Shown in pieces: positions 17,520 to 26,246 of a stretch of 64,000 nucleotides of DNA. Below the pieces are notes generated by a model, which was not told the DNA's origin, did not search any database, and worked only from the letters and a program-made list of their open reading frames with translations. This DNA comes from UBA1858 sp045105615 (GTDB lineage: Bacteria; Pseudomonadota; Gammaproteobacteria; UBA4575). Each line of letters opens with the position of its first letter. The stretch's first letter is position 1. Location of the stretch: contig JBGCDS010000006.1 of assembly GCA_045105615.1 (NCBI GenBank), forward strand, positions 48,482-112,481. Direction: 5' to 3'. Made by a program: the position numbers and the translations under genes.

Positions 17520-18272
17520 ATGGTTGCAATCACTATTCTATTTAATGAAATGCGTCGCATTTGGATGCAGCCTTTAGTCTGGATAGTACTTGGCTTAACG
17601 TTCATTGTGATCGCTTTGTTGTTCTTAGTACTACTCAATAATTTTTATTTAGACATTCAGGTCAAATTCGCCGGCAACGATAATGCACCAGGTGTGACTG
17701 ATTCTGTATTTTATCCAATGCTGTTCTGGAGTTCGATAATTGGCTCACTGATGATGCCTATCTTTACTCTACGCATCGTGACAGAAGAAAAAATTCGTCG
17801 CCAAGACACCTTGCTAAACAGCGCGCCAATTAAATGCACCACTATTATCATAACCAAATTATTAGCCATTGCTTCTGTTGCCTTTGGTTTCGCACTGTTG
17901 AATTTGATATTCCCGCTGACCATGTCCACCACAGTGACTTTAGACTGGGGTAAAATTGCTGCGGGCATTGTAGGCATGCTGTTATTCCAAACGAGTTATG
18001 CTGCTATATGTGTATGGATAGCGACATTAACTCAAAACATCATGTTTACCCTGCTTAGCTGCTTGGGCATGTTTTTGCTTTCGTTTATTTTATTTTACTC
18101 TGCCACTTCAAAGCAAAGTACCAGCAGTGCTTTTTTATACATATCGAGCTTTACTCATCTGCTTTCTCCGCTATCCGGATTAGTCACTAGCGCCGATATT
18201 TTTTACTTCCTAGTCGTGACATTACTATTTAGCACTTTATCTATCATCCATTTACGCTTCAAAAGAGATTAG
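17520..18272 (+). CDS. ABC-2 type permease, GldF-like
   Basis: A 250-residue inner-membrane protein with six hydrophobic segments, separated by the short loop RIVTEEKIRRQDTLLNSAPI near residue 86, a typical coupling helix of ABC-2 permeases (TEE+R..TL..S.P). It overlaps neither neighbour but sits 2 bases after the ATPase and 5 before the next gene, so the three are translated from one message. It would form the channel of the GldA/F/G-like system. Confidence 0.87.
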   Translation: MVAITILFNEMRRIWMQPLVWIVLGLTFIVIALLFLVLLNNFYLDIQVKFAGNDNAPGVTDSVFYPMLFWSSIIGSLMMPIFTLRIVTEEKIRRQDTLLNSAPIKCTTIIITKLLAIASVAFGFALLNLIFPLTMSTTVTLDWGKIAAGIVGMLLFQTSYAAICVWIATLTQNIMFTLLSCLGMFLLSFILFYSATSKQSTSSAFLYISSFTHLLSPLSGLVTSADIFYFLVVTLLFSTLSIIHLRFKRD

Positions 18273-18277
18273 ATACT

Positions 18278-19633
18278 TTGCCTAAGATTAATTACAAACG
18301 TCGCTCCCGAATAAGTTTATATGCTTATTCATTTTTATGCCTTGCCATTTGTTTTTTCTTGCTGTGGTTAAATAGCTTAAACAACTGGCAAACAGATTGG
18401 ACAGCTGGATCACGTAACACAATTAACCAGTCTAGCATTGAATTGCTAAAAAACATGGAAGGTCCAATCGCCTTACAGGCTTATTTTAATAGCGACAGTC
18501 AAAGCCGCCAGCAGGTCAGTCGCTTTATTGATAAGTACACACGCTTCAAAAAAGACATCTCATTAGAGTTTGTCGACAACCAGCTATCTAGCAATCAATT
18601 GATTGAAATGGGTTTCAGCCAACTCGGCGAGCTCAAGATCACTTACGCTGAAAATGAAACTTATATAAACCGTCTTAACGAACAAGAAATGACTAGTGCA
18701 TTATTCAAAGTGGCTAGAAAAGAAGACACCTGGGTTGCAGTTATCCAGGGGCATGGTGAACGCGATCCTCTTGATGCTGGCAACAATGGTTTAAGTAAGT
18801 TAGTCGGCGAGTTAAATAAAACCGGCATTAAAGTTCAGCCAATCAATTTAATTTCTCAAGCTGTTATCCCTGACAATACAAAAGTATTGATTATCGCCGG
18901 CCCTCGCAATGCCTACCTTGGTGGTGAACTGAAATTAATAGAAGAGTTCATAAACAATGGTGGGAATTTACTGTGGCTGCGCGATCCAGCCAAGCAAAAT
19001 TATTTCACTAGCCTAGACGAGACCCTAGGGCTGTCTCTGGTCCCAGGTGTTGTGATCGATGCCAATACTAAGCTGCGCATACTGCTTGGCATTAAGCACG
19101 CGGCCGTTATCCCTGTGACTGAATTTCATAAGCACAGCACCACCGAGCAACTTAAGACTCATTTATTATTTCCCTTTGCTAGCGCAATTGATCATCAAGC
19201 AAGTTCTGACTGGCAGGTGCAGACATTATTTAAGTCGCTAGAGCGCTCTTGGTCAGAAATTGGTGAGATAAATACAGATAAGTTAAAATACGAGCAAGAT
19301 CAAGGTGACACTCAAGGCCCGCTCACTATTGGTGTATCTCTATTGCGAGAAATAGACCAGCAGCAACAGCGTGTTGTCGTGATTGGAGATTCTGACTTTA
19401 TGGCTAATGGTTATATTGGCTTTGGTGCTAACTTCGCACTGAGCTTGAATCTATTAAATTGGTTAACCGAGGACGATAAATTACTCTCAATTACACACCA
19501 GGCGGCGCCAGATCAAAGTTTAGAACTAGCAGACAGGGATGTAACATTCATTGCTCTAATATTATTACTGCTTGTTCCCACACTATTGATTGGAACAGGC
19601 TTTGCAATACGCTGGCTACGCCATAAGCATTAA
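18278..19633 (+). CDS. GldG-like ABC-associated membrane protein (DUF4350/Gldg family)
   Basis: A 451-residue protein with an N-terminal membrane anchor (about 16-34), a large periplasmic region, and a C-terminal membrane helix (about 423-446). The start codon is TTG at 18278, five bases after the permease stop. Family landmarks are NQSSIELLKNMEGPIALQAYF near residue 48, the sequence VIQGHGERDPLDAGNNG near 152 and the fold-closing VVIGDSDFMANGYIG near 365. This composition (domain of unknown enzymatic role between two helices) is that of GldG in the gliding and gliding-like exporters. A DUF4340 protein normally follows; here a chorismatase follows instead. Confidence 0.82.
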   Translation: MPKINYKRRSRISLYAYSFLCLAICFFLLWLNSLNNWQTDWTAGSRNTINQSSIELLKNMEGPIALQAYFNSDSQSRQQVSRFIDKYTRFKKDISLEFVDNQLSSNQLIEMGFSQLGELKITYAENETYINRLNEQEMTSALFKVARKEDTWVAVIQGHGERDPLDAGNNGLSKLVGELNKTGIKVQPINLISQAVIPDNTKVLIIAGPRNAYLGGELKLIEEFINNGGNLLWLRDPAKQNYFTSLDETLGLSLVPGVVIDANTKLRILLGIKHAAVIPVTEFHKHSTTEQLKTHLLFPFASAIDHQASSDWQVQTLFKSLERSWSEIGEINTDKLKYEQDQGDTQGPLTIGVSLLREIDQQQQRVVVIGDSDFMANGYIGFGANFALSLNLLNWLTEDDKLLSITHQAAPDQSLELADRDVTFIALILLLLVPTLLIGTGFAIRWLRHKH

Positions 19634-19647
19634 TATCAAAAACAACT

Positions 19648-20652
19648 ATGAATACCTCGGCTATAACAAACGGATCTGTTAGCGAAGCGCTTAATATAGA
19701 AGTTAGCACTGATATAGGCAGTGGATTGCATGAGTTTTTTACTGTTAGATACAGCAACGAACCTGCAGAAAACATTATTCATCTACTAACTAATGTCACC
19801 ACACCCTCATTATTATCAGATCAAATTTTTGAATCTTGGCAGGGTGCCACTGCGAGCAGTAATTGCACTAATGGCTGGCAGCTATTCCAAAATGATCAAT
19901 ACCTATTGGGCTCGGTACCGGCATCACTCATCGCTAATCTACCAACGGACCAAGCTAGCGAAGTAGCATACACAAAAATCTTTGAACAGATGCATGCCTG
20001 CGGTTACCCCTTCCTAGTACGCACTTGGAATTTCTTCTCTGACATCACTGACGATGGTTATGCAGGATCAAATAATTACCAACTATTTTGTTCTGGCAGA
20101 TCACGCGCATACCAGCAGCAGTCTTTAGTCGAACAGGCCTATCCTGCTGCCACTGTCATTGGCACTCAACAACCCGGTCTGCAGATTTTCTTTATTGCGG
20201 CTAAACAGTCTGGAGTCGGAATAGAAAACTCTTTGCAGGTCAGCGCTTTTGACTATCCGTCCATTTACAGTCAAGACCCGCCATTATTTTCGCGTGCATT
20301 ACTACACCGTAATCAATCCCAAGAAATATTATTCGTTTCAGGTACTGCCAGCATTACGGGGCATGACACTCAGTACGCAGGGGATATCAATCGACAGACT
20401 GAAATTTGCTTAACTAATATTGAACAGCTTGTTTCTACCGCCGTGATTGAACAAAAAATGACAGCGATAACTTTACGAGATTTTTCTCAGTTCAAAGTCT
20501 ATATTAAAAATCCAAAAGACATCGACACCGTACGCACGCACATTCAGCAAATACTAGGCCCAAGTGCACCGGTCTATTATCTACATGGTGATATGTGTCG
20601 CTCAGACCTATCAGTAGAAATAGAAGCACTCGCCATTATCCCAATAATATAA
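19648..20652 (+). CDS. Chorismatase (FkbO/Hyg5/XanB2-like chorismate lyase-type enzyme)
   Basis: A 334-residue protein of the chorismatase family (trimeric, RidA-like fold), which cleaves chorismate to pyruvate plus either a dihydroxycyclohexadiene carboxylate or 3-/4-hydroxybenzoate. Recognisable family sequences are YPFLVRTWNFFSDI near residue 119, CSGRSRAYQQQ near 150, PAATVIGTQQPG near 167, ENSLQVSAFDYP near 194, the highly conserved FVSGTASITGHDTQ near 230, FKVYIKNPKDID near 285 and the C-terminal CRSDLSVEIEAL with the probable catalytic glutamate. The Xanthomonas member XanB2 feeds 4-hydroxybenzoate to ubiquinone and 3-hydroxybenzoate to pigment. Which product forms here cannot be read. 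It is 14 bases after the GldG-like gene and 10 before mutM. Confidence 0.85.
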   Translation: MNTSAITNGSVSEALNIEVSTDIGSGLHEFFTVRYSNEPAENIIHLLTNVTTPSLLSDQIFESWQGATASSNCTNGWQLFQNDQYLLGSVPASLIANLPTDQASEVAYTKIFEQMHACGYPFLVRTWNFFSDITDDGYAGSNNYQLFCSGRSRAYQQQSLVEQAYPAATVIGTQQPGLQIFFIAAKQSGVGIENSLQVSAFDYPSIYSQDPPLFSRALLHRNQSQEILFVSGTASITGHDTQYAGDINRQTEICLTNIEQLVSTAVIEQKMTAITLRDFSQFKVYIKNPKDIDTVRTHIQQILGPSAPVYYLHGDMCRSDLSVEIEALAIIPII

Positions 20653-20662
20653 CCATATTGTT

Positions 20663-21475
20663 ATGCCAGAACTTCCTGAAGTAGAAACCACTCGGCGCGG
20701 CATAGAACCTCATATTAATGGTCAGACAGTATTATCCGTAGTCACTCGCACTAAAAAATTACGTTGGCCGATTCCCAGCCAACTCAACAAAAAACTTAGC
20801 AATCAGGTTATTACCTCGGTCAACCGCCGCGGCAAATACCTATTACTTGATTGCGAACATGGGACATTAATTATTCATCTAGGCATGTCAGGTAGTTTAC
20901 GCATTACCGAAACAACGACCGCTGCTCAAAAGCATGACCATGTGGATATTGTGTTCAAACAAAACATATTACGTCTGCGAGACCCACGTCGCTTTGGCGC
21001 TGTACTTTGGACAAGCAAAAACCCTCTCTCTCACAAGCTGTTAGTTTCATTAGGTCCAGAACCACTAAAAAAAGAATTTACTGCGCAACATTTATATGAC
21101 GCATCACGAAACCGACGCATTTCAGTCAAAGAATTTATTATGAATTCCCACGTTGTTGTTGGCGTAGGAAACATCTATGCCACAGAAGCACTCTTCACTA
21201 GCAAGATTCACCCACTACGCGCAGCCGGAAAAATATCCTTACCTCGTTATGAATTATTAGTCACTGCCATCAAAGAAATTTTAGCCGAAGCAATACAACG
21301 AGGCGGGACAACCTTGAGAGATTTCACGCGAGAAGATGGAAAGCCAGGCTATTTCCAACAAGAGTTACGAGTTTATGGAAGAACTAAGCAACCCTGTGTT
21401 GTTTGTGCTCATCCGTTACGTTCTACTAAGCAGGGACAGCGGACTACTACTTATTGTACAAAGTGTCAGCGTTAG
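20663..21475 (+). CDS. mutM: Formamidopyrimidine-DNA glycosylase
   Basis: A 270-residue base-excision repair enzyme (Fpg) that removes 8-oxoguanine and ring-opened purines and cuts the DNA backbone. The N-terminus MPELPEVETTRRGI supplies the Pro2 nucleophile (after Met removal) and Glu3. LIIHLGMSGSLRI near residue 68 and VVGVGNIYATEALF near 165 are conserved. A C-terminal zinc finger has CVVC near residue 247 and CTKC near 267. Length is typical. It is the last gene of the plus-strand run from 16597 and converges on a broken gene at 21498. Confidence 0.96.
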   Translation: MPELPEVETTRRGIEPHINGQTVLSVVTRTKKLRWPIPSQLNKKLSNQVITSVNRRGKYLLLDCEHGTLIIHLGMSGSLRITETTTAAQKHDHVDIVFKQNILRLRDPRRFGAVLWTSKNPLSHKLLVSLGPEPLKKEFTAQHLYDASRNRRISVKEFIMNSHVVVGVGNIYATEALFTSKIHPLRAAGKISLPRYELLVTAIKEILAEAIQRGGTTLRDFTREDGKPGYFQQELRVYGRTKQPCVVCAHPLRSTKQGQRTTTYCTKCQR

Positions 21476-21497
21476 CATTGTTAATCCAATCGATTAA

Positions 21498-21878
21498 TCA
21501 AAGGTACACATCACCCACATAAACTATTTTTTTCATCGCAACAATAGCATCAGTAAAAATGCCATCTACTCCTATCATCTCATAGTAAGCAGCACACTCT
21601 CGACGATTTATCATCCAAACGAATACTCGTGGTCCTGTAGATTTTAATACGCTAATGTACTCAACGTTTAGGAATCTACTACCCTTGATAGTTAGTGCAT
21701 GAATATCTGTATGATTCACTTTTGCGAGAATATTCTCTGGTTTAGATCGACCATGCGAAATAGCATTTCTTTTGATGAAGGTTAGATAAACTAAATGTGA
21801 ATCTTTAATCACCTTGCTGACTGATTTCAATATCACTACTTTGAATAGATAACTGTTTGTTCGACTGGATTTCCGTCT
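21498..21878 (-). pseudogene. C-terminal remnant of a glycerophosphodiester phosphodiesterase
   Basis: About 110 residues resemble only the last third of GDPD-family TIM-barrel enzymes: DIHALTIKGSRFLNVEYI, then VFVWMINRRECAAYYEMIGVDGIFTD, in which the W-x-x-N and GVDGIFTD pattern is typical. The catalytic N-terminal half with its HRG motif is missing, and the frame closes with a TGA at 21879-21881. The only possible start is a GTG at 21836. The upstream end coincides with a palindromic repeat at 21861-21890. The gene appears truncated and inactive. The similarity is recognised by eye and moderate, so another family is possible. Confidence 0.5.
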
Positions 21879-21905
21879 TCACGGAAATGACGTGAATACG
21901 GGGAC
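21861..21905. repeat. Decayed palindromic intergenic repeat
   Basis: ATTTCCGT (21869-21876), CTTC and ACGGAAAT (21881-21888) form a perfect 8-bp hairpin within CTGGAxTxCCGxxTTCxCGG, followed by AATGACG. This layout is like the dispersed CTGGATTCCCGC-CTTC-GCGGGAATGACG element common in proteobacterial intergenic DNA, here with G/C to A/T changes. It sits between ggt and the truncated GDPD gene, exactly at the remnant's open end. Confidence 0.45.
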
Positions 21906-21909
21906 GGCT

Positions 21910-23565
21910 TTATTGAATATCTGCTAAACCTTCACCACGCGGATCGGCAGCAGCTTCAACTTTATTATTTTTTTGATGCCAAATAATGGCGTTCATGTTT
22001 CCATACTGGCGTGACATTTCTTTTAGCTGATGACCTTTACCCGCTAGTACTGATTTCTCTTTTTCTGATAAGGCATTTATTTCAAATTGAATTTCATCAG
22101 GTAGGTATTGATGATGAAATCTTTTCTGACTGACAATATCAGTAGCATTCGCGCCCTGTTGGTATTTTATTAATGCCAACGCCAACATACTGATTATCCT
22201 GCTACCGCCCGGGGTGCCAACAATTAAAGTGCGCTGCTCGTCTCTTGCAAACAACGGTGTCATGCTAGAGAGCATGCGCTTACCAGGCTGAATTGAGTTT
22301 ACGTTTGAACCTACCAAGCCCCACACATTGGCAAGGTTATCAGTTGAAAAGTCATCCATCTCATCATTGAGTAATACGCCTGTCTCTGGTGCTACGAAGC
22401 CGCTACCAAATGGATAGTTAATTGATAATGTGGCGGCCACATAATTACCGTCGCTATCTAACACTGAGAAGTGTGTTGTGTTTTCGCCTTTTGATTCGAA
22501 TTTATCTGCCAGTGTTTGACTTGGCGTTGCTTTCGCTTGATTGAAGTCTGAAAATTTTTGTTGTGCGTATTTGTTATCGAGTAATTTTTTAAGTGGGATA
22601 TCTGAAAATTTAGGATCACCCAAATAGATAGCGCGATCTTGGTATGCACGGCGCATGGCTTCTACCACTGTGTGAATTGATTCTGCGTCATTAAGATCTA
22701 GTGATTCGCTTTTTTCTAACATTAAAAGTATTTGCGTAATGACTACGCCACCTGAAGTCGGTGGTGGTGGCATGATTATCTCAATGCCATGATATTTAGT
22801 TTTGATTGGCTGTCTTTTTTCTATCTTATAATCTGCTAAGTCTTGTAAACGCCATATTCCACCCGCTGACTGCACACCTTTTACAAGTTTTTGTGCGACT
22901 TCACCATGGTAGAAACCTTTCGCACCCTGTTGAGCTATTTTTTCTAATGTATTGGCTAGATCCGTTTGGCGAATGACAAAGTCTTTACTTGGCACCTCAC
23001 CTTTTTCTAAAAATATTTCACTCGCCTCAGGTGAGGCTAATAATGCCTGCTGACGAAAACCAGCAAGTTTTATATAACGATCGCCTGGACTAAAACCGTT
23101 TCTGGCATAGTCTATTGAAGCTTTTAGATTTACTGCTAACGGCTGGCTACCATATTGTTGGTTGATAAATTCTAATGCTGCAACCACACCGGGTATGCCT
23201 GCTGCTAATGGGCCATCAACTGATTGGCGTGTTAGTTTTCCCTGTTCATCTAAATACATATCCTGCGTTGCATCGAGTGGCGCTACTTCTCTACCATCGA
23301 TAACGACGTCTACATTATTTTTTGCATCATGCAGCAACCAAAAACCTCCACCACCTAATCCGCTACCATAGGGTTCAACCACGGCTAATGCTGCACTTAC
23401 TGCGACTGCTGCATCAAATGCATTCCCACCTGCTTGCAATACCTGTTTCCCTGCTTGAGTTGCTAAGGGGTGAGCTGTTGCTACGGCATATGCATTTTTT
23501 TGCTCGGCTGCTGTCACAAGTACCGGCAAGCAGAGTATTAATATTATGAGTATTCGGATATTCAT
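21910..23565 (-). CDS. ggt: Gamma-glutamyltransferase
   Basis: A 551-residue periplasmic enzyme that hydrolyses or transfers the gamma-glutamyl group of glutathione. A signal peptide (RILIILILCLPVLVTAAEQ) covers residues 3-22. Family marks are HPLATQAGKQVLQAGGNAFDA near 33, SGLGGGGFWLL near 68 and PPPPTSGGVVI near 265. The self-cleavage site is at GENTTHFSVLD, where the second Thr becomes the nucleophile of the small subunit. It is followed by YPFGSGFVAPETGVLLNDEMDDF and the SMTPLFA and GTPGGSRIISM motifs. The final gene before it on the same strand is a ferredoxin, whose start lies upstream with no gap. Confidence 0.96.
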   Translation of the reverse strand: MNIRILIILILCLPVLVTAAEQKNAYAVATAHPLATQAGKQVLQAGGNAFDAAVAVSAALAVVEPYGSGLGGGGFWLLHDAKNNVDVVIDGREVAPLDATQDMYLDEQGKLTRQSVDGPLAAGIPGVVAALEFINQQYGSQPLAVNLKASIDYARNGFSPGDRYIKLAGFRQQALLASPEASEIFLEKGEVPSKDFVIRQTDLANTLEKIAQQGAKGFYHGEVAQKLVKGVQSAGGIWRLQDLADYKIEKRQPIKTKYHGIEIIMPPPPTSGGVVITQILLMLEKSESLDLNDAESIHTVVEAMRRAYQDRAIYLGDPKFSDIPLKKLLDNKYAQQKFSDFNQAKATPSQTLADKFESKGENTTHFSVLDSDGNYVAATLSINYPFGSGFVAPETGVLLNDEMDDFSTDNLANVWGLVGSNVNSIQPGKRMLSSMTPLFARDEQRTLIVGTPGGSRIISMLALALIKYQQGANATDIVSQKRFHHQYLPDEIQFEINALSEKEKSVLAGKGHQLKEMSRQYGNMNAIIWHQKNNKVEAAADPRGEGLADIQ

Positions 23566-23823
23566 TTATTTAGCTTTCTTCTTCATCAGCTCTGCATACT
23601 TATTTTGTAGCTGTTCATTTGTTTCTGTATTTTTTGGATCAACAAGAATGCAGTCCACCGGGCAAACTTCCACACATTGGGGCACATCAAAATGTCCAAC
23701 ACACTCAGTACACTGCTTAGGGATTATTTGATAAATCTCTTCGCCTTCAAAAATTGCATCATTCGGGCATTCAGGCTCGCATACATCGCAGTTTATACAT
23801 TCGTCCGTTATATAAAGCGCCAT
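23566..23823 (-). CDS. YfhL-family 2[4Fe-4S] ferredoxin
   Basis: An 85-residue cytosolic electron carrier. Two cluster-binding sets are clear: CINCDVCEPECP (residues 9-20) and CTECVGHFDVPQCVEVCPVDC (about 38-58), in which the second has the extra loop between its second and third cysteines typical of the YfhL/Allochromatium-type ferredoxins. It lies between coaD and ggt with 2 and 0 spacing bases. The coaD-ferredoxin adjacency is common in gammaproteobacteria. Confidence 0.95.
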   Translation of the reverse strand: MALYITDECINCDVCEPECPNDAIFEGEEIYQIIPKQCTECVGHFDVPQCVEVCPVDCILVDPKNTETNEQLQNKYAELMKKKAK

Positions 23824-23825
23824 GA

Positions 23826-24311
23826 TTATTTATTTGAAAACTTATTTTTAAGTGCCTGCTCAACTTGAGGGTGAACGAATTTTGAAATATCGCCACCGAG
23901 TAAAGCCACTTCTCTAACGACACTCGATGAGATAAATGAAAACTGCTCTGCGGGCGTTAAGAATATAGATTCTAATGTCGGATCAAGATGGCGATTCATA
24001 CTCGCTAGCTGAAATTCAAATTCAAAATCAGACACAGCACGCAGCCCTCTTAATACAGCGACGGCATCATGGTCTCTAGCCAGGTCTACTAGCAAGCCAT
24101 TAAACCCGCACACTTCTACATGCTCATATTCTGAGAACACTGTATTGGCTAAAGCGACTCTTTCTTCTATACAGAATAGTGGTTCTTTTTGAGGGCTCGC
24201 CGCAATCCCTACCACCACTTTATCAAATACGTTCATGGCTCTGCGCACTAAGTCGGCATGACCATGTGTGACGGGGTCAAAGGTTCCAGGATATACAACT
24301 ATTTTTGGCAT
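23826..24311 (-). CDS. coaD: Phosphopantetheine adenylyltransferase
   Basis: A 161-residue hexameric enzyme that makes dephospho-CoA from 4'-phosphopantetheine and ATP. The nucleotidyltransferase motif YPGTFDPVTHGHADL lies at 7-21 and the second motif SFISSSVVREVALLGGD near 128. AVLRGLRAVSDFEFE near 88 is also typical. Length matches E. coli (159). It sits between rsmD (41 bases upstream) and the ferredoxin, and the order rsmD-coaD-ferredoxin is conserved in this class. Confidence 0.97.
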   Translation of the reverse strand: MPKIVVYPGTFDPVTHGHADLVRRAMNVFDKVVVGIAASPQKEPLFCIEERVALANTVFSEYEHVEVCGFNGLLVDLARDHDAVAVLRGLRAVSDFEFEFQLASMNRHLDPTLESIFLTPAEQFSFISSSVVREVALLGGDISKFVHPQVEQALKNKFSNK

Positions 24312-24352
24312 GGGTAAATTTGCTCTGGTTTTGTTACTGCTGCGCTATCGCA

Positions 24353-24949
24353 CTATTTAGTAACTATTAGCCCACATTCTACTTGACCTGCTTTTAACTG
24401 TCTCTGCCATTGCCATGACTCTGGCAGGGTTTGAGGGAATTTTTCCGGAGATGACTCCAAATAGATCATCGCGCCTGTTTTAACGCACTGACTTTCCACT
24501 AACGTCTGTAGTAATTCATCAGGATGGTATTTAGAAAATGGCGGGTCTAGAAAAATAATATCAAACTGACAAGAACAGCTGTTTATATAAGACAATGCAT
24601 CGACACAGGCCAGGCTCACCTGCTGAGCATCTAGCTTTTCGATCTGCTGTGAAAGCAACGATATTACTTTTTGCTCGCTATCGACTAATGTCGCATGTGC
24701 CGCACCACGAGACACGGCTTCAAAGCCTAATGCACCACTTCCTGCAAATAGGTCTAAGCAGTGACTACCTTCAATGCGGGTCTGCAGCCAGTTAAATAAT
24801 GTCTCTCTTACTCGACTAGGCGTCGGGCGTATATCGTCTTGAAGAACGACAGGTAGCTTTGTTCCACGCCAACGCCCAGCAATAATTTTAACCTGCTGAG
24901 GCGCTCGCGCTAATTTATGCGTCTTCTTCTGGCTTTTGCTCACTTCCAA
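24353..24949 (-). CDS. rsmD: 16S rRNA (guanine(966)-N(2))-methyltransferase
   Basis: A 198-residue Rossmann-fold methyltransferase that modifies G966 of 16S rRNA in the small subunit. KIIAGRWRGTKLPV near residue 22 and RPTPSRVRETLFNWL near 43 are the family N-terminal marks. The SAM motif is CLDLFAGSGALGFEA near 63 and the catalytic motif IIFLDPPF near 131. Its start overlaps the end of the upstream M16 peptidase gene by 35 bases; a later start is possible. It is near the divergent ftsY gene, the conserved arrangement. Confidence 0.94.
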   Translation of the reverse strand: MEVSKSQKKTHKLARAPQQVKIIAGRWRGTKLPVVLQDDIRPTPSRVRETLFNWLQTRIEGSHCLDLFAGSGALGFEAVSRGAAHATLVDSEQKVISLLSQQIEKLDAQQVSLACVDALSYINSCSCQFDIIFLDPPFSKYHPDELLQTLVESQCVKTGAMIYLESSPEKFPQTLPESWQWQRQLKAGQVECGLIVTK

Positions 24950-26246
24950 CGACTACAGTAACAAATGTATCTAGGTCTAACTGTTTGCGGAATGCTTTCT
25001 GCACATCCTCTAAGCTAACATTTTCGATATTTTTAGTGAAATCGTCTAAATAATTTAACGGCAAATCATAATAACCAATCAAGGACAGATAACCGAGAAT
25101 ATCTCTATTGCTGTCTACACGAAGAGGAAATCCATTCATAATGTTTTGTTTACTTAGAGCAAGTTCTTCTTGCGTAGGACCATTTTCAATAAAATCAGCC
25201 AACACTTCATTACACACTTGAATGGCTTCGGTCACTTGATCTGCGCGTGTTTGCAAGCCAAGCATGAATGGCCCAGACTGCGCATAAGGAAGAAAATAAC
25301 TATACACGCTATAAGATAAACCTCTGTTACTACGCACTTCTTTCACGAGACGTGAAGTGAACCCGCCACCTCCAAGTATGTGGTTGCCTACATACAAATT
25401 AAAGTAATCTGGATTTCCGCGCTCAACCCCAATTTGACCCATACGCACATGCGACTGCTGTGATGGAAAATCAATATGTTGTTTCGTTTCAACTGAAGGC
25501 TTTACTAGAGCAATTTTTTCCTGCGCCTTACCCTTTAGCAATGACTCACTGATTTTTTTGGCAATATCTTTGGCCTGCTGCTCTGAAACATTACCCACAA
25601 TGGCTAAAATCGAATTTGTAGCCACAAAATAACTATCATGAAATTTCTTAACATCCTTTAGAGTGATTTTATTAGCACTTTCTTTAGTCCCGCTTCGAGG
25701 CTGCGCATAAGGATGTTGTTGATATAGCAGCTCAAAGAATTTTCGGCCGACGATATCGCTAGGGCGCTGATCGCTATCCTCAAGCGAGATTAACAATCTT
25801 TTCTTCTCTCTATCAAAATCACGCTCTGGGAAAGAGGGTTTGGATACGACATTGATAAACATAGTCAATGCATCGTTAAAAAACTCTTCATCAGTAAGGC
25901 TACGCAATGTCACACTTGAGCGATCTAAATCAACACTTGCACTAAACTGTGCACCGACATCTTCAAATCTAGAGGCAACGTCATCGGCATCAAGCTTACC
26001 CGTGCCTTTATCTAGCAAGCCATGCATCATGGCTGATAGCCCTGCTAACTCATTATCACGCGCACTGCCCGCATCTAGAGTTAACGCGATATCGACCATA
26101 GGCAACTCTGGCGAGTTAACATGCAATACTTTAATACCGTTTCCTGTTGTCCAAGTATTTATTTCTGGTAATGCGTAAACGACCGAAGAAATACATAGCG
26201 CAAAAAATACAATTGCAGATCGAATTAACATAGTTGTCTTTATCAT
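24915..26246 (-). CDS. M16-family peptidase homologue, non-catalytic partner
   Basis: A 443-residue protein with a signal peptide (IRSAIVFFALCISSVVYA, about 8-25) and two M16 (pitrilysin) domains. The zinc motif HxxEH is lost: the position reads AMMHGLLDKGTGKL near residue 66. The Arg-Tyr segment RSNRGLSYSVYSYF near 303, which helps bind substrate in M16 partners, is kept. Such proteins pair with an active M16 subunit in the periplasm, as here, where the active gene is directly upstream and overlaps by 4 bases. Substrate unknown. Confidence 0.9.
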   Translation of the reverse strand: MIKTTMLIRSAIVFFALCISSVVYALPEINTWTTGNGIKVLHVNSPELPMVDIALTLDAGSARDNELAGLSAMMHGLLDKGTGKLDADDVASRFEDVGAQFSASVDLDRSSVTLRSLTDEEFFNDALTMFINVVSKPSFPERDFDREKKRLLISLEDSDQRPSDIVGRKFFELLYQQHPYAQPRSGTKESANKITLKDVKKFHDSYFVATNSILAIVGNVSEQQAKDIAKKISESLLKGKAQEKIALVKPSVETKQHIDFPSQQSHVRMGQIGVERGNPDYFNLYVGNHILGGGGFTSRLVKEVRSNRGLSYSVYSYFLPYAQSGPFMLGLQTRADQVTEAIQVCNEVLADFIENGPTQEELALSKQNIMNGFPLRVDSNRDILGYLSLIGYYDLPLNYLDDFTKNIENVSLEDVQKAFRKQLDLDTFVTVVVGSEQKPEEDA

